Of a stretch of 64,000 nucleotides of DNA, positions 17,134 through 26,869 are shown one piece after another. Where the stretch lies: the NCBI GenBank assembly GCA_018622495.1, contig CP076021.1, positions 744,001 to 808,000 of the forward strand. The letters run 5' to 3'. The stretch comes from Mycoplasmatota bacterium (GTDB lineage: Bacteria; Bacillota_I; Bacilli_A; Acholeplasmatales; Acholeplasmataceae). The notes beneath the pieces are model-generated. The model ran no database searches and was not told where the DNA came from. It saw only the letters and a program-made list of their open reading frames with translations. A program made the translations under genes and the position numbers. Every line of letters starts with the position of its first letter. Positions within the stretch are counted from its first letter, which is position 1.

Positions 17134-19650
17134 GTGAAACAAAATTATACCCCAATGATGCAACAATATTTGAAAATTAAAGAAGACTACGCTGACGCGA
17201 TAGTCTTTTTTAGATTAGGCGATTTCTATGAAATGTTTTTTGATGATGCAATTTTAGCATCAAAAGTATTGGAAATTGCACTTACTTCAAGAGATGCAGG
17301 TGAAAAAGTACCTATGTGTGGTGTACCTTTTCATGCTGTAAAACCCTATATTCAAAAACTTATAGAAAAAGGGTTTAAAATTGCACTCGTTGAACAAGTT
17401 AGTGAACCGGGAAAGGGATTAGTTGAAAGAAAAGTCGTCAGACTAATCACACCGGGAACAGTTTTTGAAGATGGTATATTAGATGCAAATAGCCATAATT
17501 TTATTGGTAATATTGCATTAACTGAAAAAGGATATGCTTTAACGTATGTTGATATATCAACAGGTGAAGCATTTTTAACTGATGGATTAGAAAAATTTGA
17601 AATCGTTGATTATATTTATAGTTTAAAAATTAAAGAGATTGTTTGTCCGCCACACTTTGATCAAAAAATTCTTGATGCATTAGAACAACATCAAGTGCTT
17701 GTTTCTATATCAAGTTCATTTGATATTGGAGATCATAAATATCTTCAAAATTTAGATCGTGATCAAAAACGAGCAGCATCTCACTTATTAAACTATTTAA
17801 AAGAAACACAACAACAAAACATGGCACATTTAATGCCTTTTGAACTTGTTAAAAATGTTTCTCATATGCATATTGATTTTCGTGTGAAAAAACATTTAGA
17901 AATTCAAGATTCATTAACTAATCAAGATCAAACAACACTTATATATTGGTTAAATCATTGTCAAACAGCAATGGGATCAAGATATTTAAAACATATGTTT
18001 AATCATCCTTTGTATGATGAAGATCAATTAAATCAAAGATATGATTTAATTGATGCATTTGGATTATATCAACCACGTCAAAATGTACTTGAAAGCTTAA
18101 GATATATTTATGATATTAATCGTATTGTAGGTAGAGTGGCATTTAAATCTATCAATGCAAGAGATTTATATCAATTAAAAGAAACACTAAAATATATTCC
18201 TATATTAAAAAATGATTTACATAGTTATCAACATCCAATTATTGAACATCTCATTGAACAAATGGATAGTCATGATGATTTATATCTTCGTCTTAATCAA
18301 GCGATTGTTGATGAACCACCTTTAACTATTAAAGATGGTAATATCATTAAAGAAGGATATAGTGAAACCTTAGACGCATTAAGAAATATAAATCATGATG
18401 CTCAAACATGGTTGTCTCAATTTGAAATAGATGAACGTGAAAAAACAGGCATTAAAAATTTAAAAGTTGGATATAATAGAGTATTTGGATATTATATTGA
18501 AATATCTAAAGGACAAACACAATTTGTTGATGATAGTTTTGGTTATGAACGAAAACAAACACTTACAAATAGTGAAAGATACATTTCTCCTATATTAAAA
18601 GAAAAAGAAGAAATGATTTTACATGCTAAAGAAAAAGCGATTGCGATGGAATATGAATTATTCGTAGAACTTCGTAGTGATGTTGAAAGATATGCTCAAT
18701 CTCTTCAAGTGTTATCAACACTAATTGCTAAGATTGATGTATTTTTAAATTTAGCTGTGATGGTAGAAAAATATAGATTAGTTAGACCAAATCTTACAAA
18801 AGAACGTCAAGTTAAAATTGTCAAAGGTAGACATTTAGTAGTTGAACAATTTACGAAATTTATTGAAAATGATATTATGATGGATCCCGGTGAAATCTTT
18901 TTAATTACCGGTCCAAATATGAGTGGTAAATCAACTTATATGCGTATGTTTGCATTGATGGTATATATGGCTCAAAGTGGCTCTTATGTGCCTGCAGAAA
19001 GCGCAACAATGCCAATTTATGATGCTTTATTTACACGCATAGGATCTTCAGATGATCTTAGTGGTGGTAAATCAACATTTATGGTAGAAATGGTTGAATC
19101 TAATGAAGCTCTTACTAGAGCTACAAATAAATCACTTATTCTTTTTGATGAAATCGGTAGAGGGACTGCCACTTATGATGGTATGGCACTTGCTCAAGGT
19201 ATGATTGAATATATTCATGAAAAAATAGGTGCACAAACACTTTTTTCAACACATTATCATGAATTAACATTCTTAGAACAAACATTATCACGTTGTACAA
19301 ACTTATGTGTTAAAGCTAAAGAAGAAAAAAACACGATGGTTTTTCTACATCATGTTGAAAAAGGTACGACAGATAAATCTTATGGGATACAAGTGGCAAG
19401 TCTTGCACATTTACCAAAAATCCTTATTGAACGAAGTCAAGATATATTAAAACAATTAGAAGCTAAAGAACAAAAAGTTGTTTTAGATTTATTTAACTAC
19501 GATGATTATGAATCTAAATTAGAACAAACTTTAAGTCAAACTGAAATTGATGTTTTAAATGAGATTGAAGCATTAAAAACTGATGAAATAACACCATTAG
19601 ATGCACTCTTATTAATTAAACATCTTCAATCGAATTTAAAAAAGAAATAG
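17134..19650 (+). CDS. mutS: DNA mismatch repair protein MutS
   Basis: 838 residues, normal for MutS1. The mismatch-reading motif FFRLGDFYEMFFDDA is near residue 25; the ATPase part has Walker A TGPNMSGKSTYMR, Walker B ILFDEIGRGTATYDG and THYHELT. It recognises mismatches and recruits MutL, encoded 9 bases later. The start is GTG, preceded by AAGGGGGT, and the product begins TPMMQQYLKIK like other MutS proteins. Confidence 0.96.
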   Translation: MKQNYTPMMQQYLKIKEDYADAIVFFRLGDFYEMFFDDAILASKVLEIALTSRDAGEKVPMCGVPFHAVKPYIQKLIEKGFKIALVEQVSEPGKGLVERKVVRLITPGTVFEDGILDANSHNFIGNIALTEKGYALTYVDISTGEAFLTDGLEKFEIVDYIYSLKIKEIVCPPHFDQKILDALEQHQVLVSISSSFDIGDHKYLQNLDRDQKRAASHLLNYLKETQQQNMAHLMPFELVKNVSHMHIDFRVKKHLEIQDSLTNQDQTTLIYWLNHCQTAMGSRYLKHMFNHPLYDEDQLNQRYDLIDAFGLYQPRQNVLESLRYIYDINRIVGRVAFKSINARDLYQLKETLKYIPILKNDLHSYQHPIIEHLIEQMDSHDDLYLRLNQAIVDEPPLTIKDGNIIKEGYSETLDALRNINHDAQTWLSQFEIDEREKTGIKNLKVGYNRVFGYYIEISKGQTQFVDDSFGYERKQTLTNSERYISPILKEKEEMILHAKEKAIAMEYELFVELRSDVERYAQSLQVLSTLIAKIDVFLNLAVMVEKYRLVRPNLTKERQVKIVKGRHLVVEQFTKFIENDIMMDPGEIFLITGPNMSGKSTYMRMFALMVYMAQSGSYVPAESATMPIYDALFTRIGSSDDLSGGKSTFMVEMVESNEALTRATNKSLILFDEIGRGTATYDGMALAQGMIEYIHEKIGAQTLFSTHYHELTFLEQTLSRCTNLCVKAKEEKNTMVFLHHVEKGTTDKSYGIQVASLAHLPKILIERSQDILKQLEAKEQKVVLDLFNYDDYESKLEQTLSQTEIDVLNEIEALKTDEITPLDALLLIKHLQSNLKKK

Positions 19651-19659
19651 GTGATTTGC

Positions 19660-21345
19660 ATGTCTGTTATTAAAAAAATGGATCATAAACTCTCGAATAT
19701 GATTGCTGCTGGTGAAGTTGTTGAAAGACCAAGTTCAGTCATTAAAGAACTCGTAGAAAATGCGATTGATGCACATGCGACTAAAATCAAAATTGAAGTT
19801 TTAGGATTTGGTATGGAAAAAATCTCTGTCACTGATAATGGTGATGGCATGAGTCAAGAAGATGCAAAACTTGCATTTGAAAGATATGCAACAAGTAAAA
19901 TTAAATCTGAAATGGATTTATCCCATATACATACCTTAGGGTTTAGAGGAGAGGCACTTGCTGCAATTTCAGCAGTATCAAAAGTCGTACTTAAAACTAA
20001 AACTGAAGATGATTTAGGTAGTGAAGTTATATATGAAGGTGGAAACTTTGTTAGTTCATCTCAAGCAGCCATGAACAAAGGTACTCAAATTGATGTGATG
20101 AATCTTTTTTATAATACTCCTGCACGATTTAAATATATTAAATCTGAATATACTGAAAAATATGCCATTATTGATATATTTGATCGACTTGCTTTAGCCA
20201 ATCCTTCAATCTATATGCAATTATCTTTTGATGGTAAATTATATAAAGAAACTTATGGCAATCATGACTTTTATCAATTAATCGATCAAATATATGGCAA
20301 ACAGATGACTAAAGGATTAACGATAGCATCACATGAAGTATCGCATATTCAAATGAAAGCATATTTGTTATCACCACATATAGTAAGATCAAGAAAAAAA
20401 GATATTTCAATTTTTATTAATCATCGATATATTAAAAATTATCGTTTAACACAAGCTGTGATTGATGGATATCATTCATTTTTAATGGTTTCAAAATATC
20501 CTATAGCGATCATCGATATTGTTATGGACCCAAGCTTATTGGATGTGAATGTACATCCGCAAAAATATGAGGTCAAATTTGTTAATGAAACTTTTTTATC
20601 TTTCGAATTAGAAAATATGATTAAAAAAGCTTTACAAGAAAAAAACTTACCTATTCAAGAAAATCTATCTTCAATTAAAAAAGAATGGAAACAAGAATCA
20701 TTTACAAGACCTTCTTTATTAAATGAAGCACCAATGATAAATGAGAATGACGAAAACTCATCTGAACCTCTTAATAAATTACCTTATTTAGAATATATTG
20801 GTATCTTTTCAGGCACGTATCTTTTATTTCAAAATGATGAAGGCCTATATTTGATGGATCAGCATGCTGCAGCAGAACGTATTCGCTATGAACATTATTA
20901 TGAAGCATTAGGCAATCCAAAGTTTGCGATTAAAGAAAGACTTATACCTATTGAGCTATCATTATCTAATGATGATATAGACAAATTACTTTCATATGAA
21001 AAAATATTAAATAAACATGGATTTAATTTCCATCAAAAACAATTGATATCAACACCGACATGGCTTAGAGATGAAGAAATAGATATTGCTATTGAATCTA
21101 TATTTAGTCAATTAGATGAATATCAAAAACTAGACATTAAAACGCTTAGGGATGCACTTGCGAAAGATGTTAGCTGTAAGGGCGCTATTAAGGCAAATCA
21201 TCATATTTCTAGACAAGAAGTTTTTAAAATATTAGAAGAGTTACGCTTATGTAAAAATCCTTACACATGTCCACACGGTAGACCAACGATTATAAAATTA
21301 ACGCACTATGAAATAGAGCGTATGTTTAAGCGTGTTGTATCATGA
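19660..21345 (+). CDS. mutL: DNA mismatch repair endonuclease MutL
   Basis: 561 residues. GHKL ATPase motifs: ELVENAIDAHATKI, VTDNGDGM and GFRGEALAAIS. The C-terminal domain has MDQHAAAERIRYEHYYE, which fits the DQHA-xx-E-xxxx-E metal site of endonuclease-type MutL, plus SCKGAIKAN and CPHGRPT. Nicking activity is therefore expected, as in other bacteria lacking MutH. ATG at 19660 follows AGGTGATT; the in-frame GTG at 19651 is part of that site. The stop overlaps miaA (ATGA). Confidence 0.95.
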   Translation: MSVIKKMDHKLSNMIAAGEVVERPSSVIKELVENAIDAHATKIKIEVLGFGMEKISVTDNGDGMSQEDAKLAFERYATSKIKSEMDLSHIHTLGFRGEALAAISAVSKVVLKTKTEDDLGSEVIYEGGNFVSSSQAAMNKGTQIDVMNLFYNTPARFKYIKSEYTEKYAIIDIFDRLALANPSIYMQLSFDGKLYKETYGNHDFYQLIDQIYGKQMTKGLTIASHEVSHIQMKAYLLSPHIVRSRKKDISIFINHRYIKNYRLTQAVIDGYHSFLMVSKYPIAIIDIVMDPSLLDVNVHPQKYEVKFVNETFLSFELENMIKKALQEKNLPIQENLSSIKKEWKQESFTRPSLLNEAPMINENDENSSEPLNKLPYLEYIGIFSGTYLLFQNDEGLYLMDQHAAAERIRYEHYYEALGNPKFAIKERLIPIELSLSNDDIDKLLSYEKILNKHGFNFHQKQLISTPTWLRDEEIDIAIESIFSQLDEYQKLDIKTLRDALAKDVSCKGAIKANHHISRQEVFKILEELRLCKNPYTCPHGRPTIIKLTHYEIERMFKRVVS

Positions 21346-22211
21346 AAAAGGTTATCGTCATCGTTGGACCTACTGCATCTGGAAAAACGAAGTTATCAAT
21401 TGATTTAGCAAAAGCACTTCACACAGATATTATTAATGGTGATTCTGTACAAATTTATAAAAGACTAGATATTGGTTCAGCAAAAATAACTGATGAAGAA
21501 AAACAAGGTATTAAACATCATTTATTAGATGTGATTGAACCTAGTCACAAGTATAGTGTTTATCAATATCAACAAGATGTAAGAGCGATGATTAAAGATA
21601 TAGATCTACCTATGATTGTTGGAGGTACGGGATTATATATTAAAGCAGCTTTATATGATTATCAATTTGATCCAGAAAGTAAACATCATGATAACGAAGA
21701 TATCTATCAAAAATATAGTACTCAAGAGATATATGAGATGTTAATAAAACTAGATCCTAATATAAAAATTGATGAAAAAAATAGAAGAAGAGTTATTAGA
21801 GCACTTCAATTAGCTAAAGAAGGTCATCACAGATCTCAAAAACAAAACAAAGATGTATTATTATATGAACCACTTATTATCTATTTAGATCTTGATCGTC
21901 AAGTTTTAGAACAACGATTAATAAAAAGATTAGAAATTCAACTTGCACAAGGCTTTATAAATGAGGTAAAATCATTACTAGATGATGATATTGAAATTAA
22001 TGCGATAGGTTATCGTGCAATTGCTTCATATCTAAAAGAAGAAATCACTTTAGAAGAAGCCAAACAATTAATTATTAAAAAAAGTAAAGCACTAGCCAAA
22101 AAACAAAAAACATGGTTTAAAAATCAAATGCGTCCAATAATGTTTGATGCATTAAGTGATACATTATATGAAGATGTCTTACAAGAAATCAAAACATTTC
22201 TAAAAAACTAA
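21342..22211 (+). CDS. miaA: tRNA dimethylallyltransferase
   Basis: 289 residues. P-loop VGPTASGKTKLS, GDSVQIYKRLDIGSAK, GGTGLYIKAALYDY and the C-terminal AIGYRAIASYL are all MiaA hallmarks. The enzyme prenylates A37 of tRNAs reading UNN codons; MiaB would then methylthiolate it, but miaB is frameshifted in this sequence. It overlaps mutL, continuing the mutS-mutL-miaA operon. Confidence 0.95.
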   Translation: MKKVIVIVGPTASGKTKLSIDLAKALHTDIINGDSVQIYKRLDIGSAKITDEEKQGIKHHLLDVIEPSHKYSVYQYQQDVRAMIKDIDLPMIVGGTGLYIKAALYDYQFDPESKHHDNEDIYQKYSTQEIYEMLIKLDPNIKIDEKNRRRVIRALQLAKEGHHRSQKQNKDVLLYEPLIIYLDLDRQVLEQRLIKRLEIQLAQGFINEVKSLLDDDIEINAIGYRAIASYLKEEITLEEAKQLIIKKSKALAKKQKTWFKNQMRPIMFDALSDTLYEDVLQEIKTFLKN

Positions 22212-22229
22212 TATAAAGGGAGACGTATC

Positions 22230-22724
22230 ATGAAAATATATTTAATTGGAATGCCTGGATCAGGAAAGACAACGATTGCTTTAAAACTTGCTAAAGCTTT
22301 AGGGTACACCTATATTGATCTTGACGGCATGATTGAAAAAGATGCACATCTATTTACTGAAGAAATTTTTGAAAAATATGGCGAAGAAAAATTTAGAGCA
22401 TTAGAAACTAATGCATTAAAAAATTGTCCAAAAGATGGTGATTATGTCATTGCTTGTGGTGGTGGTATTGTGACACAAAAAGAAAATAAAGCTTTGATGA
22501 ATGGTGTAAAGTTTTATTTAGACACTGATATTGATATTATTAAAAAAAGATTAGAACAAGATTATCAAAGACCACTATTAAAAGAAAAAACATTAGAACA
22601 ATTATTTGATGAGCGTTTCTTAAAATATCAAGATTTTGCAGATGCCATAGTATCAAATAATTATGATATTGAGCAAACGGTAAAAGTATTACTAAACTAT
22701 ATTAAAAACGAGGAATACAAATGA
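22230..22724 (+). CDS. aroK: Shikimate kinase
   Basis: 164 residues. P-loop GMPGSGKTT, the shikimate-binding DLDGMIEKD and FRALETNAL motifs, and CGGGIVT. It phosphorylates shikimate in chorismate synthesis. It overlaps aroQ by 4 bases (ATGA) and follows AGGGAGAC. No other pathway gene apart from aroQ lies in the window. Confidence 0.9.
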   Translation: MKIYLIGMPGSGKTTIALKLAKALGYTYIDLDGMIEKDAHLFTEEIFEKYGEEKFRALETNALKNCPKDGDYVIACGGGIVTQKENKALMNGVKFYLDTDIDIIKKRLEQDYQRPLLKEKTLEQLFDERFLKYQDFADAIVSNNYDIEQTVKVLLNYIKNEEYK

Positions 22725-23149
22725 ATCTCTTAGTTATCCATGGACCTAATTTAAACATGCTTGGAAAAAGAAATCCTAAACATTATGGACACTTAACATT
22801 ACAAGAATTATATGAAACATTATCTGATGAATTTCCTGATGTTGATTTTTCATTTTATCAAAGCAATTATGAAGGTGAAATTATTGAAGCATTACATGAA
22901 GTTTTTACAGAAAACTTTGATGCTATTTTAATTAATCCTGGTGCGTTTACGCACACAAGTATCGCGATCAGAGATGCACTTGAAATGATTGAATTACCTA
23001 AAGTTGAAGTGCATTTATCAAATATAGATAAACGTGAAGATTTTCGTAAAATTGATTATTTTAAAGATATAGTAAACAAAAGATTTATGGGACATCAATT
23101 AGATAGTTATATAGAAGCTATTGCTTATCTATTAGAATTGGTTGCTTAA
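22721..23149 (+). CDS. aroQ: 3-dehydroquinate dehydratase, type II
   Basis: 142 residues, standard for the dodecameric type II enzyme: VIHGPNLNMLGKRNPKHYG (lid with catalytic Arg/Tyr), QSNYEGEIIEAL, INPGAFTHTSIAIRDAL and EVHLSNIDKREDFR. It dehydrates 3-dehydroquinate to 3-dehydroshikimate. It is coupled to aroK, and the aroQ-efp order matches Bacillus. Confidence 0.93.
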   Translation: MNLLVIHGPNLNMLGKRNPKHYGHLTLQELYETLSDEFPDVDFSFYQSNYEGEIIEALHEVFTENFDAILINPGAFTHTSIAIRDALEMIELPKVEVHLSNIDKREDFRKIDYFKDIVNKRFMGHQLDSYIEAIAYLLELVA

Positions 23150-23170
23150 AAGATAGTTTTCATGTATAAT
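23142..23170 (+). promoter_or_regulatory. efp promoter
   Basis: TTGCTT (23142-23147), 17-bp spacer, TATAAT (23165-23170) preceded by TG. It overlaps the end of aroQ and would give a short leader before efp. Confidence 0.55.
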
Positions 23171-23204
23171 TAACGCGGAAAAAAATATGAGGAGCTAACA
23201 ATTT

Positions 23205-23768
23205 ATGATTAGTACAAATGAATTTAAAACAGGACAAACTATTGCATTTGATGGAAATATATTTCAAGTAATTGAATTTATGCATGTTAAACCAGGTAAA
23301 GGTAGTGCATTCGTTAGAACAAAATTAAGAAACTTAAGAACAGGTGCTGTCATTGATTATACATTTAATGCAGGCACAAAAGTTGAACGAGCACAAATTG
23401 ATAAAACATCGATGCAATACTTATATGCAAATGGAGATCGTCATGTATTTATGAATAATGAAACTTATGAACAAATTGAAATTCCAGAATTTCAAATTGA
23501 AAAGGAATTAAAATTCATATATGATAGTATGAATGTTGATGTTATGTTTTATGATGGAAGAGAAATTTTAGGTGTAAATTTACCTGATAAAGTTGTCTTA
23601 GAAGTTGTAGATACAATGCCTGCAGTTAAAGGTGATACTAAAACAAATGCTTTAAAAGATGCAACTATGCAAACAGGTTTATTAGTTAAAGTACCAATGT
23701 TTATTACAATCGGTGAACGTCTTATTGTCAGTACAAATGATGGTTCATATGTATCAAGAGATAAATAA
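23205..23768 (+). CDS. efp: Translation elongation factor P
   Basis: 187 residues, full length, with three beta-barrel domains. The domain I loop [14 protein letters not shown] carries the usual lysine (K32 region), and the C-terminal signature [20 protein letters not shown] is present. EF-P relieves ribosome stalling at polyproline. How the lysine would be modified cannot be told from this window. The AGGAGCTAAC site is close to the consensus. Confidence 0.95.
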   Translation: MISTNEFKTGQTIAFDGNIFQVIEFMHVKPGKGSAFVRTKLRNLRTGAVIDYTFNAGTKVERAQIDKTSMQYLYANGDRHVFMNNETYEQIEIPEFQIEKELKFIYDSMNVDVMFYDGREILGVNLPDKVVLEVVDTMPAVKGDTKTNALKDATMQTGLLVKVPMFITIGERLIVSTNDGSYVSRDK

Positions 23769-23818
23769 TCACTTTTAAAGTGATTTTTTTTTGCAAAAAA
23801 AAGCACTAAAGTGCTTTT
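23766..23818. terminator. Two back-to-back terminators between efp and the GntR pair
   Basis: First hairpin AATCACTTT/AAAGTGATT (23767-23785) followed by T8 ends efp on the plus strand. The second, AAAAGCAC TAAA GTGCTTTT (about 23799-23818), preceded by an A-run, ends the minus-strand regulator operon and overlaps its stop codon. Confidence 0.8.
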
Positions 23819-24560
23819 ATAAGGTTATTTCTTTTGAAAATTTATAATGACTTGTTGTATAAAGTTCAGCATAACCAATAAAATTATTTAAATTATCAAA
23901 TAAATGAGATTGAACTAAAAAAGTTGTTGTATGCTTATTTTCTTTAAGTAATGCTGCAATATGAGCATCCATTTGAACAGATTTAATCATTCGATCAGCA
24001 TGTCCAAGTGTTAAGTGATATTTTTGTCTAAAGACCTCATATATTATATTGCATTTATCAAAATAAGATTTGAAATCAGGAAATTTATCAAGTGAAATAA
24101 ATTCATCGACAACAATGACTGGAGAACCATTTGATAAATATAAAATACGTAAATTTAAAATGTTTTCATTGTGGCTAAATCTTGTTTTATCACAAAAAGC
24201 ATTATCTGCTTTAAACACTTTAGACTCAATGACTTGATGACTTGGCGTATGTCCATTATAAATTATACTTTCTTTTAGTGTCTCTAATTTTGAAAATAGA
24301 TTATTAGTATCTTCAATATAAGAAATAATGTACTGTTTATTATATTTGCGCACATAATGATTTAGAGAAAGTAATTTGTATGCATATTGTATTTCTTTTA
24401 AATCAACATTTAAAAGTTTAGCAAATTCTTGTTCGTTGGGTAGAGGATAATAGTTTGGCAACTGTTTAGTAACGATTGCATTAAAAATAGAATTGAAAAT
24501 CTGCATGCCTAAAGAAGAATTTTTACGACGATCTAGTTTAATCAAGGATTCTAATTTCAT
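23817..24560 (-). CDS. GntR/HutC-family regulator with UTRA domain (second of a pair)
   Basis: 247 residues. The N-terminal winged helix is weaker than in its neighbour (SLGMQIFNSIFNAIVTKQ ... PLPNEQEFAKLLNVDLKEIQ), and the wing is diverged. The C-terminal UTRA ligand domain has NLRILYLSNGSPVIVVDEFISLDKFPDF and ends with a beta pair (FIGYAELYTTSHYKFSKE). The start overlaps the stop of the upstream regulator (ATGA). A second, partly degenerate regulator translated with the first suggests a heteromeric repressor or a sensor variant. The ligand is unknown, and no sugar transporter lies nearby. Confidence 0.75.
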   Translation of the reverse strand: MKLESLIKLDRRKNSSLGMQIFNSIFNAIVTKQLPNYYPLPNEQEFAKLLNVDLKEIQYAYKLLSLNHYVRKYNKQYIISYIEDTNNLFSKLETLKESIIYNGHTPSHQVIESKVFKADNAFCDKTRFSHNENILNLRILYLSNGSPVIVVDEFISLDKFPDFKSYFDKCNIIYEVFRQKYHLTLGHADRMIKSVQMDAHIAALLKENKHTTTFLVQSHLFDNLNNFIGYAELYTTSHYKFSKEITL

Positions 24561-25282
24561 ATAGCAGTCACCTCGAATTCAATATATTCAGATGCAGTAT
24601 AAATTGTATAATAAGCTAATTTTTCGTGATGTTGATTTTCTATGTAACTACGTATGAGATAACCAGGAGAATCTTTTTGTATATCCAATAATTCTGAAAT
24701 ATCTGAAGGTAGTGTGACAGGATGAAAAATTTGTCTTATTTTTTTAGGTTTTAATTGATATTTTGATGAAATTAAATCTAAAGTACTAAATTTTCGAAGA
24801 TGTTCGGGTCTAAGGTTAGGAAAAAATTTTTCAGGGAAAAATATATAATTATATAAAATAGGTTCATTTTTATATTTTGTGATGATTTTAGCAACAAAAA
24901 TATTTTCATTTGGGTCAATATCCATCCATTGATGCGCCATGTAATGTTTTAATTTATCAAAACTTAAGACAACACGTTTAGTTTTATCTAATAATGCAGT
25001 TAGAGATAATAATCCTTTGTTTAAGTTTAAAACATAGGGTTTTTTAGTATTGACATAAGTACCTTTTCCACGAATACGTTTCACAAGATTTTTTTGAACA
25101 AGATCTTCATAAGCCTTTTTGACAACGATAGAACTAATTTCATAGATATAACAAATCATTGACTCTGTAGGCAGTTTAGTGCCATGTTTTAAAACACCTA
25201 ATTCTATATGATGTCTTATTGAATCAGATATTTGAATATATAACGGTATTTTTGAAGTTTTATCTATTATTATATAGTCCAT
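24557..25282 (-). CDS. GntR/HutC-family regulator with UTRA domain (first of a pair)
   Basis: 241 residues. A good GntR winged helix (PLYIQISDSIRHHIELGVL, GTKLPTESMICYIYEISSIVVKKAYEDL, RIRGKGTYVN) is followed by a UTRA domain (EPILYNYIFFPEKFFPNLRP; SPGYLIRSYIENQHHEKLAYY). ATG at 25282 follows GGAGGGACTT; an in-frame TTG at 25294 lies before that site. It is divergent from rluB with about 100 bases between, so it may regulate itself there. Confidence 0.82.
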   Translation of the reverse strand: MDYIIIDKTSKIPLYIQISDSIRHHIELGVLKHGTKLPTESMICYIYEISSIVVKKAYEDLVQKNLVKRIRGKGTYVNTKKPYVLNLNKGLLSLTALLDKTKRVVLSFDKLKHYMAHQWMDIDPNENIFVAKIITKYKNEPILYNYIFFPEKFFPNLRPEHLRKFSTLDLISSKYQLKPKKIRQIFHPVTLPSDISELLDIQKDSPGYLIRSYIENQHHEKLAYYTIYTASEYIEFEVTAI

Positions 25283-25357
25283 AAGTCCCTCCAACTATAT
25301 TATACCAAAAATATTTAATTTTTTTTAGTAGCTAAACATAAAATGGTAAATCATTTA

Positions 25358-25366
25358 TGCTATAAT
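25358..25366 (+). promoter_or_regulatory. Extended -10 promoter of rluB
   Basis: TGCTATAAT is a full extended -10 element; the -35 is weak. It lies so close to ATG 25371 that this codon would be at or before the transcript start, favouring ATG 25383 as the real rluB start. Confidence 0.5.
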
Positions 25367-25382
25367 ATGTATGGTGATAAAT

Positions 25383-26117
25383 ATGGAAAGACTACAAAAA
25401 GTATTAGCAAACGCAAATGTTGCGTCTAGAAGAAAATCAGAACAAATGATTTCTGAAGGACGTGTTGCTGTTAATGGTGAAATCATATCAAGTTTAGGTT
25501 ATAAAGTTGGTAAAAATGATGTTATCAAAGTTGATGGTAAAACAATTGATCAAACAAAAAAAATATATTATTTATTAAATAAACCAACGGGTGTTTTATC
25601 AACTGCTAAAGACGAAAAAGGTAGAAAAACAGTGATTGATTTATTGCTTCCTGAAGATAAAGATAAAAGAGTCTATCCTGTTGGAAGACTTGATTACGAT
25701 TCTGCAGGTATCTTATTATTAACAAATGATGGCGATTTAACTTACCGATTAACACATCCAAAGTATGAAGTTGAGAAAGAATACTTAGTGAGAGTTAAAG
25801 GTATTGTTATTAGAAAAGATGTCGTTAAGTTAAGAAAAGGATTGAAAATTGATGGTGTATTTATGAAACCCAAATTTATTCAATTACTTGAACTTGATAA
25901 AAAAAACCAATCAACACTTTTTGTCATAGTCTTAACTGAGGGTAGAAACCGAGAAATTAGAAAATTATTTGAGAGTATTCATCATGAAGTCAAGACGTTA
26001 ACGCGTACACGATATGATTTTTTAACACTTGATGGTGTAGAACGAGGACGATATCGTTCTTTAAAGATACACGAAGTAAAACAATTATATGGGCATACTC
26101 AAAGAAAATTAACATAA
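25383..26117 (+). CDS. rluB: Ribosomal large-subunit pseudouridine synthase B (RsuA/RluB family)
   Basis: 244 residues. N-terminal S4 RNA-binding domain (ERLQKVLANANVASRRKSEQ) and catalytic domain with the aspartate motif GRLDYDSAGILLLTNDGDL. It isomerises a uridine in 23S rRNA helix 89-90 in well-studied homologues; the exact site here is inferred. It lies upstream of cmk as in many Firmicutes. Confidence 0.9.
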   Translation: MERLQKVLANANVASRRKSEQMISEGRVAVNGEIISSLGYKVGKNDVIKVDGKTIDQTKKIYYLLNKPTGVLSTAKDEKGRKTVIDLLLPEDKDKRVYPVGRLDYDSAGILLLTNDGDLTYRLTHPKYEVEKEYLVRVKGIVIRKDVVKLRKGLKIDGVFMKPKFIQLLELDKKNQSTLFVIVLTEGRNREIRKLFESIHHEVKTLTRTRYDFLTLDGVERGRYRSLKIHEVKQLYGHTQRKLT

Positions 26118-26172
26118 TTAGTCTTTAAAATGACTAAAAATATGTTATAATTAATATGTATGGAGGAATCTC

Positions 26173-26847
26173 ATGTCTGGATTTAAATTAGCAATAGATG
26201 GACCGGCAGGATCAGGCAAATCTACAATAAGCAAACTTATTGCAACAAGATTAGGGTGGACACATATTGATACGGGGGCAATGTATAGGGCAGTTACACT
26301 AGAAGCACTAGAACTAGGTATTGACCTTCATTTAGAATCATCGTATCTTTTTTTAGAATCTATGTTAATTCATTATGATAATGATCGTATATATATAGAT
26401 GACAAAGATGTCACAGAAGAGATTCGCCAACATCAGGTTACACAAAATGTTTCATTAGTTTCAAGTTTTCCATATGTTCGTAAAAAAATGGTTGAATTGC
26501 AAAAAAAAGCAGCAACCAAAGGCATGATCGTTATGGATGGTAGAGATATAGGTACTGTTGTTTTACCAAATGCAGATCTAAAAATATTTTTAACAGCACA
26601 TATAGAAGAACGTGCTAAAAGAAGATATAAAGAAGATGTGAATAAAGGTAAAAAAGTAAATATAGATCAAGTTATCGAGGATATTGGCACGCGTGATATA
26701 AAAGATTCAACACGTGAAACCTCACCGCTGAAAAAAGCGAAAGATGCCATAGAATTAGATACAACTCATTTGACAATCGATGAAGTTGTAGAAAAAATAA
26801 TTATACAAGTAAATAAAAAACTAGAAAATCTAGTTAATTATAGTTGA
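26173..26847 (+). CDS. cmk: Cytidylate kinase
   Basis: 224 residues. P-loop DGPAGSGKSTISK, the CMP-binding IDTGAMYRAVTLEAL, the DGRDIGTVVLPNADLKIFL block and the lid SPLKKAKDAIELDTT. It phosphorylates CMP and dCMP. ATG follows GGAGG; TATAAT near 26147 is a likely -10. Confidence 0.95.
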   Translation: MSGFKLAIDGPAGSGKSTISKLIATRLGWTHIDTGAMYRAVTLEALELGIDLHLESSYLFLESMLIHYDNDRIYIDDKDVTEEIRQHQVTQNVSLVSSFPYVRKKMVELQKKAATKGMIVMDGRDIGTVVLPNADLKIFLTAHIEERAKRRYKEDVNKGKKVNIDQVIEDIGTRDIKDSTRETSPLKKAKDAIELDTTHLTIDEVVEKIIIQVNKKLENLVNYS

Positions 26848-26869
26848 TTGCAAAGAAGGAGATTTTATA

